Made by a program: the position numbers and the translations under genes
Notes under the pieces: generated by a model
What the model was told of the DNA's origin: nothing
The model's database searches: none
Seen by the model: the letters and a program-made list of their open reading frames with translations, nothing else
Shown here: piece after piece, positions 47,201 through 57,735 of the stretch
How positions within the stretch are numbered: the first letter of the stretch is position 1
Layout of the letters: every line of letters starts with the position of its first letter
Origin: Pratylenchus scribneri
Lineage: Eukaryota > Nematoda > Chromadorea > Rhabditida > Pratylenchidae
Length of the DNA stretch: 64,000 nucleotides
NCBI GenBank assembly: GCA_030063045.1
Contig: JAQSEB010000010.1
Location: 248,001-312,000 of the forward strand
Direction of reading: 5' to 3'

Positions 47201-50200
47201 AACCCGAGGCCCCTTCACGCATCACCCCTAAATTTGTAAAAGTGAAGGTTCCTCACCTCTGATTTGGAAAATTTTCGTAAAATTTTTTTGCCTATTAAAT
47301 GTATTCTAAAATGTTCATAAATTCATAAAAGTGACAATTAAACCATAAAAAAATTTCTGAACGGATTCGAACCTGATGAGACCCTGAATTTTTCAAAATT
47401 CAAGGAGCCCTTCCCTTTCGGGTCGAAAATTTTCCAAAATATTTTTTTTTGCTTAAATATTCTTAAAACCTTAGCCAGCTCTAAACCTAGTAAATCCGTA
47501 AATTTAGGCGGTCTATGCATCTCGGTACACATTTTTGGCATTGTTGAAAAAGTTCAAGGTATTTATTGATTTTTTTCAAATGATCGGTTTTTACTTTTTA
47601 GAGCAAAGTTTACAATAAACTTCGCAAGAGATTGGCAAATGAGGAGTCAAAATTGCCGGAATTATTGGGAAATTGGCACTTTTGGATATTCAAATGTCTT
47701 CCATTTCATTATATTGTTCGGTTGATTGATTGCTTCCTTTTTGAAGGTGCACCCAAAAGATTAAACCGGTTCAGACTTCAGAAGTTAAACCTAAACCCAT
47801 AAACCGTATAGCCAATCGATAAATCTCGTCAAGACACAAAATTTTATTATGTTTTGGTTTAGGTTTAACCAATTTTAATTTAGTTTTGAACCAAAATGTG
47901 GTTTAAACCGTTTAAAACCCTTTAATTGTTGACCAAACCAAAATGTGCTTTAAACCGTTTAAAACCCTTTTAATTGTTGACCAAACCAAAATGTGGTTTA
48001 AACCGTTTAAAACCCTTTAATTGTTGACCAAACCAAAATGTGGTTTAAACCGTTTAAAACCCTTTAACTGTTGACCAAACCATAACCAAATTATATACCA
48101 TTCAATGCGTCTTCTTGACCAGCTCTATCCAATCCCATTTGGTATATTTGGTTTGTGAATGTGTGGAACAAACCCTCCTTTAAACCGGTTTAATTATTTT
48201 GGCCTAATATAAAATTTTCCGAAATTTTAATTTTTTTACAACAAATTAAATAATATTATTTTATTTGTTAAGGACAAAAGATGTTGGCCAGGGCTGTTTT
48301 GACCGTCCTCTACCTTTGGTACAAACAAGAGGGCTCAATCACAATTGTTATGCCAAAAAGTTCGCGGGCTTTGCTGTCAAAACCGAATGATCGTACAGAA
48401 GACAAAGTAGCAGAGTTAAATTCAGAGGTAAGCAATTTTATGATTTTTTTTGTGAAATTCGACCCAGAACATATACGCCCAAAATTTCATATATTTTATA
48501 GAGAATCCTTTAAAATTTGCCCATCATTTGAATATTGTTTTACTTTTATAGTTTTTACTTATCTTTCATAATTTTTACTTTTAAAATTTTTTTTCAGCTT
48601 TTTCGGATACATATTGGCCAAATGTAGGAATTTTATTTGATTTTTTGGTCACATCAACCTTTGACAAAAGACAAAACCGTAAGCCATAGTCAAATAAGCC
48701 ATAAAAAGACAAATTTCGGGTGAACTTTTTTGTGTCCTTTGAGGGTTACTCCTCGGTTAACGTAAATCTTTTTGCTAATTTCTAAAAAAAATTTGGAGAC
48801 AGCAAATTTAAATTATTTATTTTTTTATTTGTTGAAAAAATGTCAGTCCCATTTTCGGGCTTGGCCGACAATATTTTTGGTCCATAGCCTAAATTTAATG
48901 AATGGATTTTTGGGTTATTAAAAGTGTTCTGGGTTGATCCTTTTATTTTAAAAATTTTTAAATTGTATTTTTCCCCAAAAATAGATCAGTTCAATTGCCT
49001 CAAGGATTCCCGTTTCCGTGCAAACATTCCTCGACATTGGCTTCTCAATTCGCCGATTCAGCAACAATTCACTGTTCCGGAATCAACGGCATTATGAAAA
49101 TAAATTCAGGGAAACTGTGGTGAAATTGAGGAATGAAAAGAATTTACGGCAACCTGAAGAGCGAATTTATACGCCAGGTAAAATATGGGACGAAATAGGA
49201 CTTTTTGGCCATATCTCAAGAAGGAAGCAACCAATTCAGGAAGGCGATATGCGATTTGAAAGCCCAAAATGTCCTCTAAAAAGTGGCCAATTCTAATTGT
49301 TTTTTGAAATGTTCAAACAATTTATAAAGCGGCTTTTCCTTCAAACAAACAAATTTGGGTTTATTCCACTCAAATACATGTAACTTTTTAAAGCCTAGAA
49401 TTTTATAAAATTTAAAATGGCCAAATTGTAGTGAACACTTTTGGCTTTTAAATGGTATATCGCCTTCCCAAATTAACAATTGCCTCATTGAGATATAGAC
49501 CAAAACCAAACAATTTTGGAAGTAAAAATTGATTTTATTTTTGCTTCTTTTTAAAGCATTCATTTCCAAAATAATTGATGAGGACGCGGCCCGAGAATTG
49601 ATGGCAGCTTTGCCCGCCCGATTCCAATTGGAAACACCAACAATTCTGTTTCGTTTGTCGGAACATGGTCAGTCAGGGAATTGGGTACTTTTGTGGGTTA
49701 TCTAATCTAGCATGTCCAGATTTTGAATATTCCCACCAAAATCATCTCAAGATTTCCCAAAAATTTAATCACTGATCAACTAGAGATCGGATTTTTATTT
49801 CTAGGTCGAAAAATCACAAAATAGTTGCCTATTCATGTTTTTTTTATGAAATTTGGCATAATAGATTTGGGGAAAAGGGAACCTCAAAATACGTAATTTT
49901 TGGCTTTTTATTGCAATTTTCTAATGAAATTTTCCACAAAAAATGCCAAAATAGGTAAAAAAACAGGTCAAAAAATACAAAAAACTGCCAAAATAGGTAA
50001 AAAAAATAGGTCAAAAAATACAAAAAACTGCCAAAATAGGTAAAAAACAGGTCAAAAAATACAAAAAACTGTCAAAATAGGTAAAAAAACAGGTCAAAAA
50101 ATACAAAAAACTGCCAAAATAGGTAAAAAAAAACAGGTCAAAAAATACAAAAAACTGCCAAAATAGGTAAAAAAAAAACAGGTCAAAAAATACAAAAAAC

Positions 50201-52503
50201 TGCCAAAATAGGTAAAAAAAAAACAGGTCAAAAAATACAAAAAACTGCCAAAATAGGTAAAAAAAACAGGTCAAAAAATATGTAAAAATATGAATTAAAT
50301 GCTCAAAAACATTTATTTTTGGTACTTTTTTCATCAAATCTTATTAATAGAAAAAATAGTTTTATAAAACCTAAAAATTTGATCATTGACGATGGTGGTC
50401 ACTATAGCTCAGTGGGTAAAGTTATAGCACAGCCAATATGATAGTCGCAGGTTCGATTCCCTGCTATCGTAGGGAATTTCCTCGCCTCCCCTAATGAATT
50501 CACACAATGATGAAAGACTGGAGCTGAAATTTATTAATGCAGAATTTTGAAAATCCAGTCCACTGCTGCCATCCTTCTGAGTCTGATCTCTTTTTTCCGT
50601 TTATTGTTAACATTTTTTGGAGATTAAATTAAGGGATTTTCTTTACTGGTAATGTAATGTAAAGGATAATCCACATTTATTGAAATGAATTTTTAAATTG
50701 ACTAAAAAATAATTTTGAAGGTACATCTTTTGTTCAATTTTGGTCCAGGTATTTTTTACTATCGCATCAATTCCACCCTTATAAATAAAATTAATAACAG
50801 AATTGAGGAAGCGGAACAATCTATTTTGATAATTCGCACAACCAACAATCACATTTTTGGTGCATATGTTTCCAGCTCATGGGCCGAACGGAAAGGTGAG
50901 AATATAAAAAATGTTGGACGAATTTATTCTAGCATTTTATTAAGCAGTAAAATTAGCTACAATAAATTGGTTGACCTGGTTAGAATAATTCCGCCTGGTT
51001 AGAATAATTCCGCCTGGTTAGAATAATTCCGCCTGGTTAGAATAATTCCGCCTGGTTAGAATAATTCCGCCTGGTTAGAATAATTCCGCCTGGTTAGAAT
51101 AATTCTGCCTGGTTAGAATAATTCCGCCTGGTTAGAATAATTCCGCCTGGTTAGAATAATTCCGCCTGGTTAGAATAATTCCGCCTGGTTAGAATAATTC
51201 CGCCTGGTTAGAATAATTCCGCCTGGTTAGAATAATTCCGCCTGGTTAGAATAATTCCGCCTGGTTAGAATAATTCCGCCTGGTTAGAATAATTCCGCCT
51301 GGTTAGAATAATTCCGCCTGGTTAGGATAATTCAGCCTGGTTAAGAATAATTCCGCCTGTTTTAAGCTAGATTAATTCTTCTAGAGAAAAATATGTTTCC
51401 CTAAAGAAATAAATTTTCTAGAAAAATTTTATGGCTTTATGGCTAATTTTTTACCCAACAAAATATAATTTTAAAATAATCTCATTTTCCTTTGTTTTTT
51501 AGATGTGAGAGAGCGGGCAAAAACGCGCTATTTTGGTACTGGCGAATCATTTGTAAGCCGAGATTTAAGAATATTCCCTTTGATTAATGTAAATAACACA
51601 ATTCAAAGGTTTGGCGACTTGATGAAGAACTGAAGTTGCCCGTTTTTTACACTTGGTCCGAACAAATTTGCGATAATTACTTTATGGCGGCCAATGATAA
51701 ATTTATGATTGTCAGTGAAATTTTTATATTAAATAATTTAAAATTAAATTCTAAGATTGGAAGCGGAGGCGGCGATGCAATTGCAATACGGGATGAGCTG
51801 GTGGAAGGATCTAGTCGACCATCGCAAACTTTTCAATCACCCGAATTGATTCCTGGAGGTACAGTTTGAAAACATTTTTGGGAATTTTTTTGGTTTTCTG
51901 TCTTCCGAATTTTTAATATCCCCTAAGGCAATGATAGTCCAAACTCCAAAGTTTCCCTAATTCTAAGCACAGGCTAAAGGTATTCCATTGCTTTTTAACC
52001 CATAGCTCAACGAGGCTAAGGCAATAGACAATTTGGGAAGGTGATATACCGTTTTAAAGCCTAGAGTGTCCTCTACAATTTGGACATTTTAAATTTTATA
52101 AAATCCAGGCTTTAAAAAGACATGTCTTTGAATGGAATAAATCCGAATATTTATTTGTTGGAGGAAAAGCCGCTTATTTTACAAATTATTTTAACATTTC
52201 AAAAACAAATAGAAATGGCCACTTTTTAGAGGACATTTAGGGCTTTCAAATGGCATATCGTCTTCCTCAATTGGTTGCTTCCTTCTTGAGATATGGCCAA
52301 AAAACCAACATACCCTCTTTTTTACTTAATGCCCTAGGGCTTAAATTTTCCCTGACTGAGGGATATTCAAAATTCGGTTCCGGATAACCGTAATAATTAC
52401 CAATTTTTCTTAAAAAAATAATATTGTGTTAATTTTTATATTCACCGCAGGTCAATTTGAAATCGATGAACTGGAAGTCTGGTCAATTCCGAGTAGCATG
52501 TGA
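44259..52503 (+). CDS. TBC1D24: TBC-TLDc protein, TBC1D24/Skywalker-like
   Basis: Seventeen exons join in phase to 614 aa: 44259-44424, 44465-44592, 45196-45306, 45701-45851, 46215-46315, 46731-46769, 46819-46932, 47602-47746, 48273-48427, 48985-49177, 49557-49667, 50721-50748, 50801-50895, 51503-51552, 51609-51710, 51756-51858, 52451-52503. After a disordered, then basic N-terminus (SLAIRRSLRIGSRRDFRSNL) comes a TBC domain (about 135-335) with VISHEIRKDLW-like, ILYPLCAIFLHYQPIDEAFA and VRLIDCFLFEG segments. A TLDc domain (about 445-612) follows: FGAYVSSSWAER, TRYFGTGESFVWRL, IGSGGGDAIAIRDE and FEIDELEVW. The TBC+TLDc pair is the TBC1D24/Skywalker signature; this protein regulates synaptic vesicle and endosome traffic through small GTPases and phosphoinositides. 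No classic catalytic IxxDxxR arginine finger is evident. It is slightly longer than relatives (about 560-590 aa). Confidence 0.94.
44600..44930. repeat. Fold-back, family C-like, in TBC intron 2
   Basis: Inverted arms carry AAATTGGATAGAACTGGCC, GCATTGAATGGTA and ACGGTTTAAACC with complements. It lies between exons 44465-44592 and 45196-45306. Confidence 0.78.
45350..45648. repeat. Fold-back family C in TBC intron 3
   Basis: Arms hold TTTTTGACTTATAATAAATC, AGATCTCATCGAGACGCATC and the complement GATGCGTCTCGATGAGATCT. The element is a close relative of 11931-12307 and 60510-60830. Confidence 0.9.
45858..46178. repeat. Fold-back family B, copy 5 (TBC intron 4)
   Basis: Arms AAAATAACTCATCAAGGACA and complement, with TTAAAGAGCAGACTTTTGGC inside. 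Located between exons 45701-45851 and 46215-46315. Confidence 0.87.
46366..46672. repeat. Fold-back family C in TBC intron 5
   Basis: TTTTTGACTTCTAATAAATC and GATTTATTAGAAGTCAAAAA form the outer arms. The inner arms contain the GATCTCATCGAAACGCATCG block. Confidence 0.9.
47030..47420 (-). repeat. Three tandem tRNA T-arm-like units (TBC intron 7)
   Basis: The minus-strand B-box motif GGGTTCGAATCCG (third copy AGGTTCGAATCCG) occurs near 47037, 47192 and 47361, in units of about 155-170 bp that share more of their flanks. No A box or acceptor stem is convincing, so these are not tRNA genes. They may be tandem remnants of a tRNA-derived repeat. Confidence 0.6.
47755..48190. repeat. Fold-back with internal 48-bp repeats (TBC intron 8)
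   Basis: Left and right arms resemble family C (GATAAATCTCGTCAAGACAC and the GCGTCTTCTTGACCAGCTCT region). The centre has four tandem copies of AAACCGTTTAAAACCCTTTA with ATTGTTGACCAAACC. Confidence 0.8.
49203..49503. repeat. Fold-back family A, copy 5 (TBC intron 10)
   Basis: Ends TTTGGCCATATCTCAAGAAG and CTCATTGAGATATAGACC, with GTCCTCTAAAAAGTGGCC inside. Between exons 48985-49177 and 49557-49667. Confidence 0.9.
49930..50290. repeat. Minisatellite, 41-43 bp unit, 8 copies (TBC intron 11)
   Basis: Units of AAAACTGCCAAAATAGGTAA plus variable A-run plus CAGGTCAAAAAATAC; the A-run length (5-9) explains the period differences. The long minus-strand open frame here (Phe/Leu/Tyr repeats) is an artefact. 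Confidence 0.92.
50385..50620 (+). mobile_element. tRNA-derived SINE-like sequence (TBC intron 11)
   Basis: A box TAGCTCAGTGGGTAAAG and B box GCAGGTTCGATTCCCTGC are correctly spaced on the plus strand. An unrelated body with CAATGATGAAAGACTGGAGC follows, ending near a T run at 50590-50596. The short outer pair ACGAT/ATCGT is too small for an acceptor stem. Probably a SINE, possibly a tRNA pseudogene. Confidence 0.6.
50978..51357. repeat. Minisatellite, 19-bp unit, about 20 copies (TBC intron 13)
   Basis: Near-perfect tandem copies of GGTTAGAATAATTCCGCCT. The core AATAATTCCGCCT also forms, on the other strand, the array at 63485-64000. The very low divergence implies recent expansion. Confidence 0.95.
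51991..52303. repeat. Fold-back family A, copy 6 (TBC intron 16)
   Basis: Ends CCCATAGCTCAACGAGGC and CTTGAGATATGGCCAA, with TATTTGTTGGAGGAAAAGCC inside. Between exons 51756-51858 and 52451-52503. Confidence 0.9.
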
Positions 52504-52560
52504 TAGAAATATTAGAACAAATTCAAATTAAATTAATAATTTCCCCCCAATTTTCAAGCA

Positions 52561-52566
52561 AATAAA
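52561..52566 (+). promoter_or_regulatory. Poly(A) signal AATAAA of the TBC gene
   Basis: A canonical hexamer 58 bp after the TGA at 52501-52503. Confidence 0.55.
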
Positions 52567-53599
52567 TCTCACTCTTTTCATTTTATTACTTTTATTAAAA
52601 TTACACCAGTATTTTCCATTTCCACAAAATTCCACAAAAAAACAAAAATAATTTCGTGCCATTCCCCAACACCTATTCATTTTACCCCGGCCAACTGCAT
52701 TTTTTCCAATATTGTTTTTTGTCAAAATTATACGATAAAAATGTTATAAAAAATTTGAATAAATTTGAATTTAATGTTTTTTTTAAATTATATTTATCTT
52801 TATATTTAAACAAATCAACTGAAGTTTAAAACGTATGCTTTTTCTAATTTTCTAATTCAGAAAGAAAAACAGCTTTTAGGGAAGCGCAGGGTACTTTAAG
52901 GTATTCAGTATTGACACTTTTTTCGACCGCATATTTTGTGAAGATTTTTTGCATATTTTTTGAAGATTTTTTGCAAATATCGGCTAAAATATTATAACAT
53001 TCGTTGCAATTCCAAAATTGGCACCTATCAAATTTGGAAAAAAAGAAAATTTAGATTTTTCAAAAATAGAATTTAATAAATTTATATGGTCAAATTACGT
53101 TAATAATGCATTTTTAATTATATACAATAAAAACCAATTAGAGCAATGGGCAATAACGACATTTTTGCTGATTATTGATATCACATAATAAACGTTACAT
53201 AAAATTTCTCAATTTTTCCCCTTTTCATGCAACTATTTTACTCTTTAACTGTAAATTTTTGTAAAATAATGTATTATATTGTAATTATTTATTATTATAT
53301 TATGATTACGATAATCAGAAGAAGATGCCAGAAATGGGCCAAAAAATATGCAAAATAAATAAATTGAATTTATTTTTCACAAAATGTGGGATTGGGATGC
53401 ACTTATTCAAATAGCATTTTAATGATAGGAAATAAAATTCCCTCACAATCACAAATATTTAAAAATTTAGAAAAATGGAATTTATCCTCATCAGCAGACA
53501 TCTTTTCCAAATTTTGTTCGCTTCTTTCTTCAAATGCCAATGATGGACGGCTGCTTCGACCAATTTGCCAACAATGAGATAACTAAATAATTAAAACTA
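52567..53599. other. AT-rich spacer between convergent TBC and LU genes
   Basis: No exon, RNA gene or repeat family recognised. It includes long A/T runs and the 3' flanks of both genes. A 63-codon frame at 53386-53577 has no support. Confidence 0.5.
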
Positions 53600-56341
53600 T
53601 TAAAAAAATTGAATATTTTTTTTTGAATTTGCACCTCCACCAATCATGGTCAAAATCATCAACCAAAAAAATGACGACCCATTGCGAAAACCGGCATTGC
53701 ACAAATCCATGTCAGAGCACTGGAAACATTTACAACCTTCCGTCATTTTTGATGGACATTTTCCGCAATCTCGATACACTAAAAAAAAGAATTCATTATC
53801 AGTAATAAATGTATTAATAAATGTGAAGGGTTTTCCCATTTTTTCATTGTGACCAAATTCCCTATATATTCTCTTTGGTAAAAGTAAAAAAATATATTTT
53901 ATTAAGTATAGTAAATCATATAATCTTTTAATTCCCCTCCCTCTATTAATTTTCTACCGAGGACCTATAACTCTTGGTAAGGTGAACTTAAAATTTATTG
54001 AATTTGTTTAGTTCCCTAAATCTATACAAAATCCACTATTATTTGCTAAAAAAATGGCCATAAATTTAGGAATTAGAACCTAAATTTTCTCATTTTTATA
54101 GGGTTGAAAAATAATTCCCAGCAGGGTTTTAAAGGAGGTTATACAATTTTAATTTTCCAATTTTAAAACCCAATAAATTTTATTATTAAAAAATAAAAAA
54201 TTAAAATGATTTTATACAATTTATATTTCTTTTAGATTCTAGTAATTCAATACGTGTTTATTCACTTAGGAAATGGTTAAAAAAAAAAGAAATTTGAAAA
54301 GATACCCGTCTCAGTGGTAACATTTCCCTTTCCAGCAGTGCCAAAACATTTGACCTTCTGACAGGCCATGTTGTTGTCAACCTTGCAATCAAATGCCTCA
54401 TAATTTTGATCATTGCCCCAATAGCATTGGTTCACCACATCTGAAAATAATATTATCACCAGAAAATGACTGATTATAATGGAGATAATAATAATTTGGC
54501 GAAAAAACACTGAATTTGGCGAAAACTTTTCGTGTCAAAAAATATTATATTTTTGAGGCCATATAACTTGGCCCTAACTAGGGGTTAGGGAATCTTAAAG
54601 AAGTCTGATTTGGCCAAGTTATATGGCCTCAAAAATATAAGATTTTTCGACACAAAAAGTTTTCGCCAAATTCAGTGTTTTTTTCGCCAAATTAAATGAC
54701 TTCCATTATAATGTATTAAAAACCATCATATATTGTGGCATAAATTCGTTGTAAGAAATAAATCAAAAATGAATTTGGACACAAAAATTATAATTTTAAT
54801 TTCCAACTTCAAGATTCAATTTTGTTTAATTGTTTTTGTTTTCCGATTAGTCTTTTTATTTTTTAGTATTTTGTCATTGAGATAATATTAATTTGGCAAA
54901 AAAAACACTGAATTTAGCAAAAATCTTTCGTGTCGAAAAATATTATATTTTTGAGGCCATATAATTTGACCCTAACTAGGGGTTTAGGGCTAGGGTTAGG
55001 TTCAGGGCAGGCATGGGATTAGGGGCTAAGGGCTAGGGGTTAGGGAATCTTAAAGAAGTCTGATTTGGCCAAGTTATATGGCCTCAAAAATATAATATTT
55101 TTCGACACGAAAGGTTGTTGCCAAATTCAGTGTTTTTGTTGCCAAATTAAATAACTCCCTTTTGTCATTGCATTATTTTCTTCTTTCTCATGTAAGATTT
55201 GATGGAAAATAAGGAGTGTAAGCCTTTTATATTATTTGATGTCATCCCTTTTTAATGATTTTGCCTAATGCCTATTCTACTATTTTCGACCAGCAGAAAA
55301 AGAAGCAAAGCCATATTTTAGGCCAAATTTTCTGACCACAATGCTCTCTCTTTTTGATATTGAAATTTATTAGCCCCAATGCATATTTTGTGATGGAAAT
55401 TAAAAAACAATGATCAAAATATCATCCATTCTTTTTCTATTCCTCACCTCTGGTCACGTTTGCATTACACATGTCCCCATGGCATTCCGAACATTTGCAT
55501 CCCGGGCCCAAATTTTTCACTTGTTCGGGTGTTGGACATTTTCCACAATTCTTTGATTCCACTTTCGCGTCTCCACAGGAAATAGTGAAGCAGCGGTCAA
55601 AATTCTTATTGCATTCTACCTCTAGGTAGCCCCCAATATGACCAAAGCCTCCATAGCATTTATTCACGGAACCTAGAGAGAGAAATAGTAAAAAATTAAT
55701 TATTATAAAATATAATTGGCTCATTATGGACAAAATCGGTCACAAATACCCCCAAGAAACAAGCAATATAAGCATTTAATAATGTTTTTTTTTAAAATAC
55801 ATTATTTTATTCATTATTTGATATAAAATATTAAAACTAGAATATGTTTAATAATTTTAGAAATTTATTTTTTGGAAAAGTGACTACCGTAAATTTCCTA
55901 TTAGAAGCCCATGGGCTTATAAATTTCGGAGCCTCTCTAGGGTGGGGAATTTTTGGAATTTTTGAAAAATAAAAAATGCTTATTTCGGCTTAATTTCACT
56001 TAAAATTGGTTATTTGTGAAAAAAAAATTTCAAAGGAGAGGTGGGCTTCTAATAGAGAGTGGGCTTCTAATAGGGAGTGGGCTTCTAATAGGAAATTTAC
56101 GGTATATAAAAATCTAAAATTTAGAACATTTTCAAATTCCAATATTAGTGATATGAATGCTCAAAAGGTAGCCAGCCCCATTTTTCGGCATAAGATTTAT
56201 TTTTTCCCCGAATTTTTGGCAAATTAATAAAGCTCATCGAATTTTTTCCTTTCTTTCCCCCTCACCTTCAAGCAAATATGGCATCATGATGATTGCCACC
56301 GGCAAAAGGAGAAGAAGGAAACGGTACATTGAAAAAACCAT
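53600..56341 (-). CDS. Secreted protein with two tandem Ly6/uPAR (LU) domains
   Basis: Four minus-strand exons join in phase to 204 aa: 56266-56341, 55448-55672, 54306-54440, 53600-53778. Exon 1 is a signal peptide (MVFSMYRFLLLLLPVAIIMM). Each LU domain has ten cysteines and the closing pattern CxCxxCxxDxCN: NKCYGGFG..GCKCSECHGDMCN (about 27-96) and NQCYWGND..GCKCFQCSDMDLCN (about 103-173). The tail SSFFWLMILTMIGGG may be a GPI-anchor signal. LU proteins fold as three fingers and act at cell surfaces; several nematode members modulate neuronal receptors and behaviour, so a role near channels is possible but unproven. Both LU-coding exons are also open upstream through their intron ends to an ATG followed by a hydrophobic stretch (starts at 55733 and 54510), so alternative single-domain forms are conceivable. 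Confidence 0.88.
54493..54700. repeat. Fold-back family E, copy 1 (LU intron 2)
   Basis: A nearly perfect palindrome: AATTTGGCGAAAAAACACTG and complement outside, TTTTTGAGGCCATATAACTT and complement inside. Confidence 0.93.
54885..55158. repeat. Fold-back family E, copy 2 (LU intron 2)
   Basis: Same arms as copy 1 with a longer centre containing GGGTTTAGGGCTAGGGTTAG. The two copies are about 190 bp apart in the same intron. Confidence 0.93.
55887..56102. repeat. Fold-back family G, copy 2 (LU intron 1)
   Basis: Ends TACCGTAAATTTCCTATTAG and CTAATAGGAAATTTACGGTA are exact inverted repeats. GTGGGCTTCTAATAG is repeated three times near the right end. Confidence 0.92.
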
Positions 56342-57735
56342 TTGAAGAAGATGCCAGAAATGAATGGGATTTATATGGAAAGTTTAATTTGAATCTAAAA
56401 TAATTTTAAAAGAATATTATTATATTATTAATAATTAACTAATTAATACAAATTTAGAGCCATTTTAGGCGGTTTTCTCCTATTTTCATAAATAGTGAAT
56501 AAAATAGGAGAAAAGTGATGATGAAAATTTTAGTGAAATGCGGTAAATAAATTCATCCAATGAAAATTTCATTCAGTCAGTAAATGAAACTGATTCATCC
56601 CAATTCCCAGCCAGCACACAGCTAGTGAATGATCCCATCACCCAATTTTTTTGACGATGATTTCATCAAAATTAAATTTAAATTATACATGAAAATTAAA
56701 ATTATGAAGATGAATTTAATGATACAATATTAGGGCAATACCGGAGAATTATGGTCCCTCCAAAAAATTTTTTAAGAATTAGAAAACCACTTTTCTAGGG
56801 GTAATCGGTGCCTAAAACACGAATCTGACATGCATTTTGTCATATCTCACCATCTTGATAAGATATTTTCGGTTTTTACCAAGATAAGCGCAAAGGGGGG
56901 ACCAAGGGCATTTCGGGTGAAAATTTTTTTGTATAGGCAGATTATAGCTCAATCCACGCAGCACAGCTCGATGATAAGAATCGAATGTTACCATTTTTAT
57001 TGAGAATAATATTCATTTATTAGCAAGTAATGGCCAAAACAAATATTTATCTTGCTAAGATGTTTAGACCTCTAACTTGTCAACAACTGAATATTATTCA
57101 ATAAAAATGATACCAATCAATTCGTCTCATCGAGCTGCGTCGATTGAGCTATAATTTGCCGAATACAAAAAAAATTTTCACCCGAAATGCCCTTGGTCCC
57201 CCCCCCCCAACCCTTTATACTTTTTCTTGGCAAAAGTCGGCGCGCATTATCTTATATCATTTATCAAGATTGCAAGATACAGCGAAAAGGATGTCAGATT
57301 TGAACTCATCAGCATCATTTTAAGACATAACAAGTGTTTTTTTTTAAATAACTTTTTTATTTTGTGGCCGGATTCTCCACGATTGCCGCCCATAAATTGG
57401 GATAATCCTATCTGTCTCCCAAAATCGCATTATTTTTGCACCAAATTGTTAGATAAATAGGAGAAATATAGTGTGATTAAGAAAATTTGGTGCAAACGAA
57501 TAAGGAGGCCATTTTGGGGAGACGAATAATAAGGGGCACGTACTTAAAATTTATCTCGTTTCCTGCTGGCCTGTAGCGCCTTTAGGCCACACATTTTTTA
57601 AAAATAAATTACAATAAAAATGTTAAAAAATTAAATTTAATGAAATGAGTGTTTTTGGGGGATTTATTTCAAAAATAAATTACAATAAAAAATGTTAAAA
57701 TTTAAATAAATTGAATTTAATTTAAATAAATTTTT
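56342..57735. other. Region upstream of the LU gene with a large fold-back
   Basis: 56815-57310 is an imperfect palindrome of about 490 bp with ends ATCTGACATGCATTTTGTC / GGATGTCAGATT and an inner GGACCAAGGGCATTTCGGGT pair. A poly-C tract lies near 57196-57206. The remainder is AT-rich 5' flank of the LU gene and 3' flank of the next gene. No exon was found. Confidence 0.7.

Noticed and set aside
50011..50337. Hydrophobic minus-strand frame with Phe/Leu/Tyr repeats
   Set aside because: It is the reverse of the 41-43 bp minisatellite in TBC intron 11.
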